Shown here: positions 26,200 through 34,221 of the stretch, piece by piece
Numbering within the stretch: position 1 is the first letter of the stretch
How the letters are laid out: every line of letters begins with the position of its first letter
Assembly (NCBI GenBank): GCA_009711825.1
Contig: VEMY01000020.1
Span: 1-41,049, forward strand
Direction: 5' to 3'
DNA from: Bacillota bacterium
Lineage (GTDB): Bacteria; Bacillota; Proteinivoracia; UBA4975; VEMY01
DNA: 41,049 bases
Notes under the pieces: model-generated
Told to the model about the DNA's origin: nothing
Databases searched by the model: none
What the model saw: the letters and a program-made list of their open reading frames with translations, nothing else
Position numbers and translations under genes: made by a program

Positions 26200-28278
26200 G
26201 TGAGACCAAATCAATATAAAGGGAAAAAATATAAACCGAAAAAACTTCTTGAGCGTAAATATACAAAGCTGGGACTCGACACAAAAAGAATCGGTAAATA
26301 TGTTTTTGTGAATTTTGACGATAGATTAATGGTGTATGGCGGAGGGTCTTATTCAAGTAATAAAGGCCTTCTTGCTTCCCAAATTGCGAATAACAAAATC
26401 ATTACAAAAAAAATCTTCAAAAAACATGGCATAAATGTACCCGAAGGCAAGGTATTCTCTGAAGATAAAAAGGAACTTGCAAAGAAATATCTATGCAAAT
26501 TTGATAAAGCGGTGATTAAGCCAGTTGATGGGCGCAAAGGAAAAGGCGTCACTCTAGGTGTATTGCCAGCTAATTTCGATAAAGCATGGAATTATGCGAT
26601 TGATAATTCGAAGTCTAAAAGAATTATTGTTGAAGAGATGTTTGAAGGAATTTATACACGTTTCTTGGTCGTAGATGGGAAATGTGAAGCCGTATTAAAA
26701 GTATCTGAACCAAATGTTGTTGGGAATGGTAAGGATTCTATTGAGACATTAATCGAAAAAAAGAATAAAATTAGATCTTTAAATCCCCATCTAAAAAGAG
26801 GGTTGATTCAGGTTGATGAGCATAGGATTTCAATACTGAAAGAACAAGGATATAAGCTAAAAAGTATACCTAAGAAAGGTAAGTATGTAAGAATTGATAA
26901 AAAGGCAAATTGTGCAGCAGGGTCAGATTCTAGTGATATTACTAACGAGGTACATCCTCAGTTTAAAAAAATAGCAGAACTTGCAACGCAGGTTATTCCT
27001 GGGCTAGATGTTGCGGGTTTAGATTTTCTTATTAAGGATCCTACGCAGGTTCCTACCAGTGATAATTACGTAGTTATTGAGAATAACGGTCAGCCTGTAC
27101 TGGCTGGGCATATGTTTCCATTTTATGGAGAACCAATTAAGATTGTTGATATTATAGCAGATAAAGATTTGAGGAGAGTTAATGCTTTAAAAACCTTTGA
27201 GATGGCTAATGGCAACACTAAACAATGCTTCACATCCGGAGGAATAGCCGGAGATAAAGAGTTTAACAAGAACAATTACGAAGAGAAACTAAATGATGGT
27301 GAATTAATAGAGACTGAGTTTGCTAGACGTGGGTTTAAACCGTTGAAAGTCGCTGCTTATAATCTTTACAAGATATCAAATCAATGGATAGGATTCCATC
27401 AAGCAATTAGTTCAAATTTATCTCTGATTAGCACCAAACTAGTAAAGAATCTATATTGGCGCAAAAATATTTTTGAACAAACCGAAGTTAAAATAAAGAC
27501 AAGCTGTATATTTAAATTAGACGATAGAGAAGGAGCCGAAAATTACTGGCGCTCCCTAGATAACCCTTTAATGAAGTTTGAAACTGGCAAAGTTGTTCGG
27601 GTTACAAACGAGAATGAAGGTAACTTTAAGCTAACCTGGGAAGATGCCCTAGAGAAAAGTAAGTCATTGGTGGGAAAAGGGGTCTTGATTGAGGAGCAAT
27701 TTTGCAGAGGTAATAAAGCTAAATATCTTGTTGTAGATAACCAGTGCGTGGCTGTGTGCCTATATGAACCTGTAAAGATCGTCGGGAATGGGCAAGATAG
27801 CATCTTCTCCTTGGTTCATGAGGATCTCACAAAAATCTGCCACACCAAAGAGGTTAAAATTAGCGAGTCAGATGCTTTATGTGTTGTAAACAATACAGTT
27901 TTTAACCTTGGCTATGATAGAGATTATATACCTCAATTTGGCCAAGAGATAGTATTTTATTATGAATGTGAAGACTACGATATTCAAGATAGTTATTCCA
28001 TCTATGAATACACAAACCCATATTTAATCGAGATAGCTGAAAGTGCTTCAAAAATTTTGCCTGGACTTGACATTATAAGTGTCGACATCTATTCCGACAA
28101 TCACTTCGGTAAGAATAGTATTCCTAACTATGTTGTAGAAGACATTAATACTTCGCCAAATATCTGTAACTACCAGTATCCAAGTTATGGTAAAGAAAAT
28201 GATGTGGCAAAAAATATTGTTGATTACATTATGCATCGGGCATATCGAGACAAATTAGTTCGGGAGATGATGGATTAA
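26200..28278 (+). CDS. Double ATP-grasp protein without acylphosphatase
   Basis: This 692-residue protein has two ATP-grasp halves and no acylphosphatase domain. The first (about 60-335) is cyanophycin-synthetase-like and intact: AVIKPVDGRKGKG, VEEMFEGIYTRFL, NVVGNG, AAGSDSSD, and Glu294/Asn296 for metal. It is closest to the ATP-grasp half of the gene at 23066. The second (about 365-690) keeps EEQFCRGNKAKYL and KIVGNG, but its VVKP-like site reads LMKFETG and its metal pair is Asp648/Asn650, so activity is less certain. The GTG start follows AAGGGGG. This is among the most A+T-rich genes of the window: a 60-base sample at 26221 is about 37% G+C. Confidence 0.82.
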   Translation: MRPNQYKGKKYKPKKLLERKYTKLGLDTKRIGKYVFVNFDDRLMVYGGGSYSSNKGLLASQIANNKIITKKIFKKHGINVPEGKVFSEDKKELAKKYLCKFDKAVIKPVDGRKGKGVTLGVLPANFDKAWNYAIDNSKSKRIIVEEMFEGIYTRFLVVDGKCEAVLKVSEPNVVGNGKDSIETLIEKKNKIRSLNPHLKRGLIQVDEHRISILKEQGYKLKSIPKKGKYVRIDKKANCAAGSDSSDITNEVHPQFKKIAELATQVIPGLDVAGLDFLIKDPTQVPTSDNYVVIENNGQPVLAGHMFPFYGEPIKIVDIIADKDLRRVNALKTFEMANGNTKQCFTSGGIAGDKEFNKNNYEEKLNDGELIETEFARRGFKPLKVAAYNLYKISNQWIGFHQAISSNLSLISTKLVKNLYWRKNIFEQTEVKIKTSCIFKLDDREGAENYWRSLDNPLMKFETGKVVRVTNENEGNFKLTWEDALEKSKSLVGKGVLIEEQFCRGNKAKYLVVDNQCVAVCLYEPVKIVGNGQDSIFSLVHEDLTKICHTKEVKISESDALCVVNNTVFNLGYDRDYIPQFGQEIVFYYECEDYDIQDSYSIYEYTNPYLIEIAESASKILPGLDIISVDIYSDNHFGKNSIPNYVVEDINTSPNICNYQYPSYGKENDVAKNIVDYIMHRAYRDKLVREMMD

Positions 28279-28305
28279 CTTTTGAGTTTCAGAAAGGGGC
28301 AGCCT

Positions 28306-31300
28306 ATGAGTAAGGTCTACTTTAAGCGCGTTAGTAATAACTCCATAGACGAAGTTAGCCTTTCAGCAAAATTAGTCCTAAAAAAGTTAATAGAGGTAGA
28401 GAGATGTATATTTTCTCACTTTACCCCTATCAAAGTTACTTTTGGCGAGAAAGGTAACAAGACATTTGTTCCGCCTTCAGGTTATGATGGTATTATCGAT
28501 TATTTGCACAAGCAAAATGTCAGAACGGCTTATATCGAAACAAACGTTCTTTACAGAGGTTCAAGGACTACGACAGAAAACCACATTAAATTGGCGTTGG
28601 AACATGGCTTTTCCAGAATACCTGTAATTATTGCTGACGGCCAAGTAGGCGAAGAATACGAACAGATAGAAATTAATAAAGCATTTTATAAGCATTGTAA
28701 AATTGCTAAAGGTTTCTCGGATTACAATCAATTTATTGTTGCAAGCCATTTTAAGGGGCACCATCGGACAGGCTTTGGTGGGGCAATTAAGCAATTAGGT
28801 ATGGGATTCGCTTCCAGGCCAGGCAAGATGGAACAACACACTGATTTTACACCATTAATAAGAAAAAATAGATGTACAGCGTGTGGGGTGTGTGCTAAGC
28901 AATGTGATTTTGACGCTATTTCCATACAGGATGTTGCTGAGATTGACCCAATAAAGTGCGTTGGGTGTGCGGGCTGTATCGCTTTTTGTCCAACAAAAGC
29001 AATACGAAATAGCTGGAAGGGTTCTAATTTTATTGAGAAGCTCTCGGAGTATGCCTTTGCTGCTCAATTAAATAAAGACAATGTATACATCAACTTCTTA
29101 ATCAACATAACCGAACATTGTGATTGTAAAGGTAGAAAGCTTCCTTTGGTAATGGATGACATAGGAGTACTTGCTTCGTTAGATCCTGTGGCTATTGATG
29201 CAGCTTCGTTAGATATTGTTCAAAAGGAATCCGGCAAACAACTGTTTGATAAAGGCAGAAAAACATTACAGTACTCAGAGAGTATAGGACTGGGTAGTTC
29301 CAAGTATGATTTAGTCGAACTTGGTGTCAAGCAGACTTCTAAGTTTGCAGGGTTGCCCAAACGTTGTGCATCAAAACTGATTGAGAAAACCAGCAGTTTG
29401 ATTTCCCCTTTCGAGAAATTCCATGAGACTCAAATTAACAAGGCATCTAGTACCACTGAATCAGGTAGGAAATTTATTATTACTTTTGCCGGCGATACAA
29501 GCCTTGGTGATAATTATATAAGAAAAATGAAAAAACCGTCTCTAAGCAATCGATTGGAAAAGAATCCTCTATCATTTTTTAACAATGTTCATCCTGTTAT
29601 CAAAGACAGCGATTACTTTATTCTCAACTTTGAAAGTGTCTTAGCCGATAAACCGAAGAAATATTTGGAGGGAAAACAATTCCCGAACTGGGACAGCCCA
29701 GAACGGACTTTAGATGTATTTAAACGTTTGGGAGTTAAAGCTGTCAGTATGGCCAACAACCATGCAATGGACTTTGGCCCCAGCGTTATGCTAGAAACAA
29801 AACGTCGTTTCGAAGAAGCGGGAATAAGCTGTTTTGGTGCTGGCGCAGATCACTTAGAGGCTTCAAAACCACTAAAAATTACTCTTACAGGTAAGACCAG
29901 TTCAGTAAATGTCTATGTTTTTACTGGTATGCGTGCTTCCAAACGTTATCGTGATGACTATGGGTTTTTCGCAGGCAGTAATACGCCTGGTGTAAACTGG
30001 TTAGGTGTGAAACAAATAATCCATAGCATTAAACGTCTGAGAAGAAAAGATCCCAAATCATTGATTATTGTTTGTCCCCATTGGCAAGGAGTCGACTATA
30101 GACCTGTTAAACCGAAAATGAAGAAGAAGTGTCAGCAACTCGTTGAGGCAGGGGCAAATTTTGTGTTTGCCAGTGGTACACATATGCTGAGCAATGTTGA
30201 GCGGTGGGGAACAGGAATAATTTGTTACTCAATTGGTAACTTTGTGTTTAATTCTAGCGGGCGATATGCAAAGTTTAATGCTCCCCCTTATAGTCTCCTT
30301 GTGAGAATGGAAATTTTAGAAACAGATAAGGGTTGGCGAGCAACTCCTGTGTTTTACCCCATTATTACGGATAATGCGTCCACTGATTTTCACGTCCAAT
30401 TACTAGATGATTCAAGCGCAAGTGGTTTCAATCCAGCTTTAATCGGGCAGGGTGCGAAAAAGAGAAAACATAATGGGCATACCGGATTTTGGTTGGATGA
30501 ATTAGACGAGTCAACTTTACACGACTATATATTGGGAAATACAAGTTTAAACAAGCTTGATTTTAACGACGAATTTGTATTGGAAGATCAGATAAATCAG
30601 CTTGAGAATCTGCATGATCAACTCGATTTACAGTTCCATGCTTATTATGATTATTTATTCAGAAGTAAGTTACTCAAAACTCGCAACGAGAAGTCTCGCA
30701 GTTATTTTGAGGCATTATCAGGAGCTGTTAAACGAGACTATGTTAGCCATTACATTTTAAGGAAGTTTGAAAGAAGTAAAGTTAGCTTACCCACTACGAT
30801 ATCGTTTAGGGACATAATGGTGGAGAATTCCAGCATCCGTCGTTTAGGTTGCCCTGATTATGCATGGAAGCTTGATAAAAAAAATACTGCATATAAGTTT
30901 GCTGATAGTATTGGACTGCGCAGACCAACAACCGATAACAACGTCTATCGCTTAGAGGATATACAACCACAGAGTGGTCCAGTAGTACTAAAACCTGTCA
31001 AAGGCACAGGTTCCATGGGTGTGTATCTTATCTTCACTAAGGATATTATTTTTTCTGTCCGGGATGGAATTTGGTTGAAGAGTTGGACAGAGGCAATAAA
31101 TGATGCTATGAAGAAATGGCAGCAACGTAAGTTGGGTAAAAATACACTTTTGACCAAAGATGAATGGATGTTGGAAGAGCTCATCTTAAAGGAAAAAGGG
31201 GCGACCATGCCAGCATCTGATCTTAAGTTTTATTGTTTTTACGGCGAGGTGCTGTTAGTCGTGGAGATTGATCGTGCGTCGCAGTTCGGGAAGTTTTGTT

Positions 31301-31623
31301 ATTGGGACTCAGACATGAATTTGGCTGATACCGGCAAATTCGGAGATAATCAATTCAATGGTGTTGGATTCGATAAAGAACACCTAGAGGTAGTGAAGAA
31401 AGTGAGTCTGGAAATACCCGCTCCCTTTGTTAGGATTGATATGCTTAATGGTTACGATGGACTGGTATTGGGTGAATTTACCCCGCGGCCAGGTAAGTTC
31501 CAAAATTTTAATGATAAATGGGACCGTAAACTGGGTGAGGCCTATCGCAGGGCTGAAGGTCGTATACAGACTGATTTGCTATCTGGTAAAACTTTTGATG
31601 CTTACACGAGTGTTTTTAAGTAG
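28306..31623 (+). CDS. DUF362-ferredoxin, CapA and TupA-like ATP-grasp fusion
   Basis: This 1105-residue protein joins three modules. Residues 1-330 look like DUF362 (GSRTTTENHIKLALEHGF, ASHFKGH, GFGGAIKQLGMG, LDPVAIDAASLD). Two [4Fe-4S] motifs are inserted in it: Cys190/193/196/200 and Cys218/221/224/228, each CxxCxxCxxxC. Residues about 388-700 are a CapA domain with AGDTSLGD, NFES, an intact NNH (484-486) and PHWQGVDY, but Ser623 replaces the first His of the usual GHxxH. Residues about 740-1105 are an ATP-grasp domain resembling TupA (VVLKPVKGTGSMG, FVRIDM, LGEFTPRPGKF). ATG 28306 follows GAAAGGGG by six bases; a TTG at 28282 does not. I know of no standard function for this combination. 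Confidence 0.82.
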   Translation: MSKVYFKRVSNNSIDEVSLSAKLVLKKLIEVERCIFSHFTPIKVTFGEKGNKTFVPPSGYDGIIDYLHKQNVRTAYIETNVLYRGSRTTTENHIKLALEHGFSRIPVIIADGQVGEEYEQIEINKAFYKHCKIAKGFSDYNQFIVASHFKGHHRTGFGGAIKQLGMGFASRPGKMEQHTDFTPLIRKNRCTACGVCAKQCDFDAISIQDVAEIDPIKCVGCAGCIAFCPTKAIRNSWKGSNFIEKLSEYAFAAQLNKDNVYINFLINITEHCDCKGRKLPLVMDDIGVLASLDPVAIDAASLDIVQKESGKQLFDKGRKTLQYSESIGLGSSKYDLVELGVKQTSKFAGLPKRCASKLIEKTSSLISPFEKFHETQINKASSTTESGRKFIITFAGDTSLGDNYIRKMKKPSLSNRLEKNPLSFFNNVHPVIKDSDYFILNFESVLADKPKKYLEGKQFPNWDSPERTLDVFKRLGVKAVSMANNHAMDFGPSVMLETKRRFEEAGISCFGAGADHLEASKPLKITLTGKTSSVNVYVFTGMRASKRYRDDYGFFAGSNTPGVNWLGVKQIIHSIKRLRRKDPKSLIIVCPHWQGVDYRPVKPKMKKKCQQLVEAGANFVFASGTHMLSNVERWGTGIICYSIGNFVFNSSGRYAKFNAPPYSLLVRMEILETDKGWRATPVFYPIITDNASTDFHVQLLDDSSASGFNPALIGQGAKKRKHNGHTGFWLDELDESTLHDYILGNTSLNKLDFNDEFVLEDQINQLENLHDQLDLQFHAYYDYLFRSKLLKTRNEKSRSYFEALSGAVKRDYVSHYILRKFERSKVSLPTTISFRDIMVENSSIRRLGCPDYAWKLDKKNTAYKFADSIGLRRPTTDNNVYRLEDIQPQSGPVVLKPVKGTGSMGVYLIFTKDIIFSVRDGIWLKSWTEAINDAMKKWQQRKLGKNTLLTKDEWMLEELILKEKGATMPASDLKFYCFYGEVLLVVEIDRASQFGKFCYWDSDMNLADTGKFGDNQFNGVGFDKEHLEVVKKVSLEIPAPFVRIDMLNGYDGLVLGEFTPRPGKFQNFNDKWDRKLGEAYRRAEGRIQTDLLSGKTFDAYTSVFK

Positions 31624-31692
31624 CAGATCAGTTTAATTTCGACTATATGACTTCTACAGCGCAAAATTTTGTTTTAAGGGAGTGAGCGCTAG

Positions 31693-33198
31693 ATGAAAAT
31701 TAAACGGATGTTTAAGGTTGCATATTATAAGGCACTTTGTGACTTGCTAGGTTCGAAAGATAAAGATTCAAACGTTGTGAAACGTTTCTACCAATTGGTT
31801 CCCGGCAAGGAGGCGGTGCATGTCTTCATTACGGGAAAGGTTACGGGGGTAGGTTACCGAAAGTGGTTGAGGCGAGAGTCGAAGAAACGTAAAGTCGATT
31901 GTTGGGTCCGCAATAAAGACAGAAACACAGTAGAAGCCGTGCTAATAGGACAAGGCCGAAAATTAGATGCGCTTGTTGATGCCGCCAACATGGGGCCAAA
32001 AAGAGCACAAGTTGATACCGTTAGACCTAAGTGGTTCCGTAAATCTTCTGAAGGGTTAGTTGGCAAAGCTGCAGCCGACAGCAATGGGGATTTAAAGGAC
32101 GTTCTGCTTGGCAAGATAGGTTTAAGCAAAATTGACTTTAATGATGAAAATGTCCTCCGTAATCACATTGTACAGCTTGATGAATTACACCAGCACATTG
32201 ATGAGCGGTTTAAGAGTTTTTATGATAAGCTATTCAGAAGTAAACCTCTAAAGACTCGTAGAGCTGAGTCCCGACAATTATATGAGAGGCTGGCTGCTAT
32301 AGTTAAGAAGGATTATATTAGCCATTACACTCTTAGAAAGTTTGAAAGAAGCAAGGTAAATATTTTAAAGACAATTTCTTTCCGAGATATCATGGTAGAA
32401 AACTCAACAATTCGTCGTTTGGGATGTCCTGAGTACGCCTGGAAACTTGACAAAAAAAATATTGCATATCGATTTGCTGACGAGATTGGTTTGCGGCGAC
32501 CTGCCTCGGATTCCAAAGTTTACAAACTATCAGATGTTGAACCTCAAAGCGGGCCTATTGTTCTTAAGCCGGTGAAAGCTACAGGTGCTATGGGCGTCTA
32601 TCTGATCTTTGCGAAGGATAGAATATACTCAGCCAGGGATGGAATCTGGATGCGGTGTTGGGCTGAAGTTATTGATGATGCTGCCAGTAAGCTGGACAAA
32701 CGTGCCCAGGGGAAGAACTCCTTGATGACAAAAGATGAGTGGATGTTAGAGGAACTAATTGTTGATCCGGATAATCCCAAAGTGCCGGCATCTGATTTAA
32801 AATTCTACTGTTTTTACGGTGAAGTTTTATTAATTCAAGAAGTAAACCGTGAGAGACATTATGGTAAAGTATGCTTCTGGGATCAGGATTTAATCGCTGT
32901 AAAAACGGGCAGGTATGATGACAAACTCTTCCAGGGATCTGGCTGCTTGCCGGAACATATGGAGACCGTCAAAAAAATCAGTTTACAAGTCCCTGCACCG
33001 TTTATTCGTATCGATATGCTTAAGGGGAAAGAGTTAGTCCTCGGAGAGTTTACCCCAAGGCCCGGTAAATTCGATGCTTTCAACGATGAGTGGGATCGTA
33101 AATTTGGTGTCGCCTATCGAAAGGCCGAGGCTCGAATTAAAAGCGACTTGTTGAATGGAAAAGGATTTGACGCGTTCAAAAAAACCTTCCGGGTCTAA
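31693..33198 (+). CDS. Acylphosphatase plus TupA-like ATP-grasp protein
   Basis: This 501-residue protein starts with YYKALCDLL at 11-19. An acylphosphatase domain (about 40-115) follows, with both catalytic residues kept: Arg56 in TGVGYRKW and Asn74 in CWVRN. Residues about 125-501 are a TupA-like ATP-grasp domain very close to the C-terminal part of the preceding gene, sharing FRDIMVENS, IRRLGCP, YAWKLDKKN and EFTPRPGKF. The TupA family takes its name from the gene needed for teichuronopeptide in alkaliphilic Bacillus. Having an intact acylphosphatase next to an enzyme that forms acyl phosphates is unusual. An AAGGGAGTG site precedes the ATG. Confidence 0.83.
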   Translation: MKIKRMFKVAYYKALCDLLGSKDKDSNVVKRFYQLVPGKEAVHVFITGKVTGVGYRKWLRRESKKRKVDCWVRNKDRNTVEAVLIGQGRKLDALVDAANMGPKRAQVDTVRPKWFRKSSEGLVGKAAADSNGDLKDVLLGKIGLSKIDFNDENVLRNHIVQLDELHQHIDERFKSFYDKLFRSKPLKTRRAESRQLYERLAAIVKKDYISHYTLRKFERSKVNILKTISFRDIMVENSTIRRLGCPEYAWKLDKKNIAYRFADEIGLRRPASDSKVYKLSDVEPQSGPIVLKPVKATGAMGVYLIFAKDRIYSARDGIWMRCWAEVIDDAASKLDKRAQGKNSLMTKDEWMLEELIVDPDNPKVPASDLKFYCFYGEVLLIQEVNRERHYGKVCFWDQDLIAVKTGRYDDKLFQGSGCLPEHMETVKKISLQVPAPFIRIDMLKGKELVLGEFTPRPGKFDAFNDEWDRKFGVAYRKAEARIKSDLLNGKGFDAFKKTFRV

Positions 33199-33329
33199 TT
33201 CTACTACGGCTCAATTTAAGTGACTGTTGCTTCCGGGGTCTAGAACGAAAACTTGAAGATTGTGTCTCTTTTACAGTAATCTCATAACAATAGTTGGCAC
33301 TTACTTTGTATGTTTTGTTCCCAATTGTT

Positions 33330-33338
33330 TGGTATAAT
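33330..33338 (+). promoter_or_regulatory. Extended -10 promoter for the export genes
   Basis: TGG-TATAAT lies in the 183-base gap before the ABC permease gene, about 45 bases before the chosen start. No clear -35 is visible. The rest of the gap (33199-33329) shows no obvious terminator. Confidence 0.55.
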
Positions 33339-33381
33339 AGGCTTTATAATGGGACAAGTCATAGGAAAGATGGTGTATCAC

Positions 33382-34161
33382 ATGAAGAAATATCTCCAGG
33401 AGATGTATCGCAGAAAAGATCTCCTTGTTTATCTTGTTTTTTCCGGACTGAAGGCGGAGCACCGGAACAGCTTCCTTGGGTATTTCTGGTGGGTGCTCGA
33501 CCCACTGCTTCGCGTCGCAATATATTATTTTCTGGTTGGGATACTCAGAGGTAGAGCTGAGGGCTTTGATTTCGTCGGCTTCTTGGTAATTGGCCTGATG
33601 GGTTGGCGCTGGACTGCTTCAACTATGAGCAGGTCTGCTAAAGCAATAACCGGTAAGGCTGGAATAATATCAAAGGTGTATCTGCCAAAGCTCATATTCC
33701 CTATCGGCACGACTTTTACACAAATGGTCAATTTTTGTTTTAGCCTGAGTATTATTGCCTTGTATCTGATCATTTCCCAGACAATTCCCGGAATGAACCT
33801 TATTTGGTTGCCGTTTATTATGTTAATCCAGTATGTATTCCTACTGGCCATTAGTATGGTTTTAAGCTATTCTGCAGTCTTTATTCGGGATATTGAAAAC
33901 CTGTTGCGCCATATTACAAGGCTCTGGTTTTACAGCTCACCAGTCATCTGGGAACATGGGCGTTTGGGACCGGACTACCAATGGTTTGTTGACCTGAACC
34001 CGATGGCATCGATTTTAAATAGCTATCGTAATATTTTCTTGTATGATGCCGCACCGATGTTCAATAAGCTGCTTATTATCGGGGGCATATCTTTGGTTGT
34101 TGTAGTTGTAATGACCTACTACTACAGTCGTAACGAGCACAAAATGATAAAGCTACTTTAG
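33382..34161 (+). CDS. ABC-2 type polysaccharide/teichoic acid export permease
   Basis: This 259-residue membrane protein of the TagG/Wzm/KpsM family has about six membrane helices. The family N-terminus is clear: a basic cytoplasmic segment (RRKDLLVYLVFSGLKAEHRN) followed by SFLGYFWWVLDPL. The conserved ending FYSSPVIWE ... LNPMASILNSYRNIFL is present too. It would move the lipid-linked polymer across the membrane together with the ATPase at 35519. ATG 33382 is preferred: the longer frame from 33310 would begin upstream of the -10 element at 33333, and GATGGTG lies six bases before 33382. Confidence 0.88.
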   Translation: MKKYLQEMYRRKDLLVYLVFSGLKAEHRNSFLGYFWWVLDPLLRVAIYYFLVGILRGRAEGFDFVGFLVIGLMGWRWTASTMSRSAKAITGKAGIISKVYLPKLIFPIGTTFTQMVNFCFSLSIIALYLIISQTIPGMNLIWLPFIMLIQYVFLLAISMVLSYSAVFIRDIENLLRHITRLWFYSSPVIWEHGRLGPDYQWFVDLNPMASILNSYRNIFLYDAAPMFNKLLIIGGISLVVVVVMTYYYSRNEHKMIKLL

Positions 34162-34221
34162 AGGAATTGGGCCATCAGGGAGCAATCCGTATTTGTGAGC
34201 AATTTTGGGGTGGGATTTACA

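Noticed and set aside
28282-28305. TTG start for the DUF362 fusion gene
   Set aside because: A strong GAAAGGGG site serves the ATG at 28306, and the extra eight residues encode that site itself.
33310-33381. Upstream start codon for the ABC permease
   Set aside because: The -10 element at 33333-33338 lies inside this stretch, so a transcript from it would not contain the earlier ATG. The family N-terminus begins near 33382.
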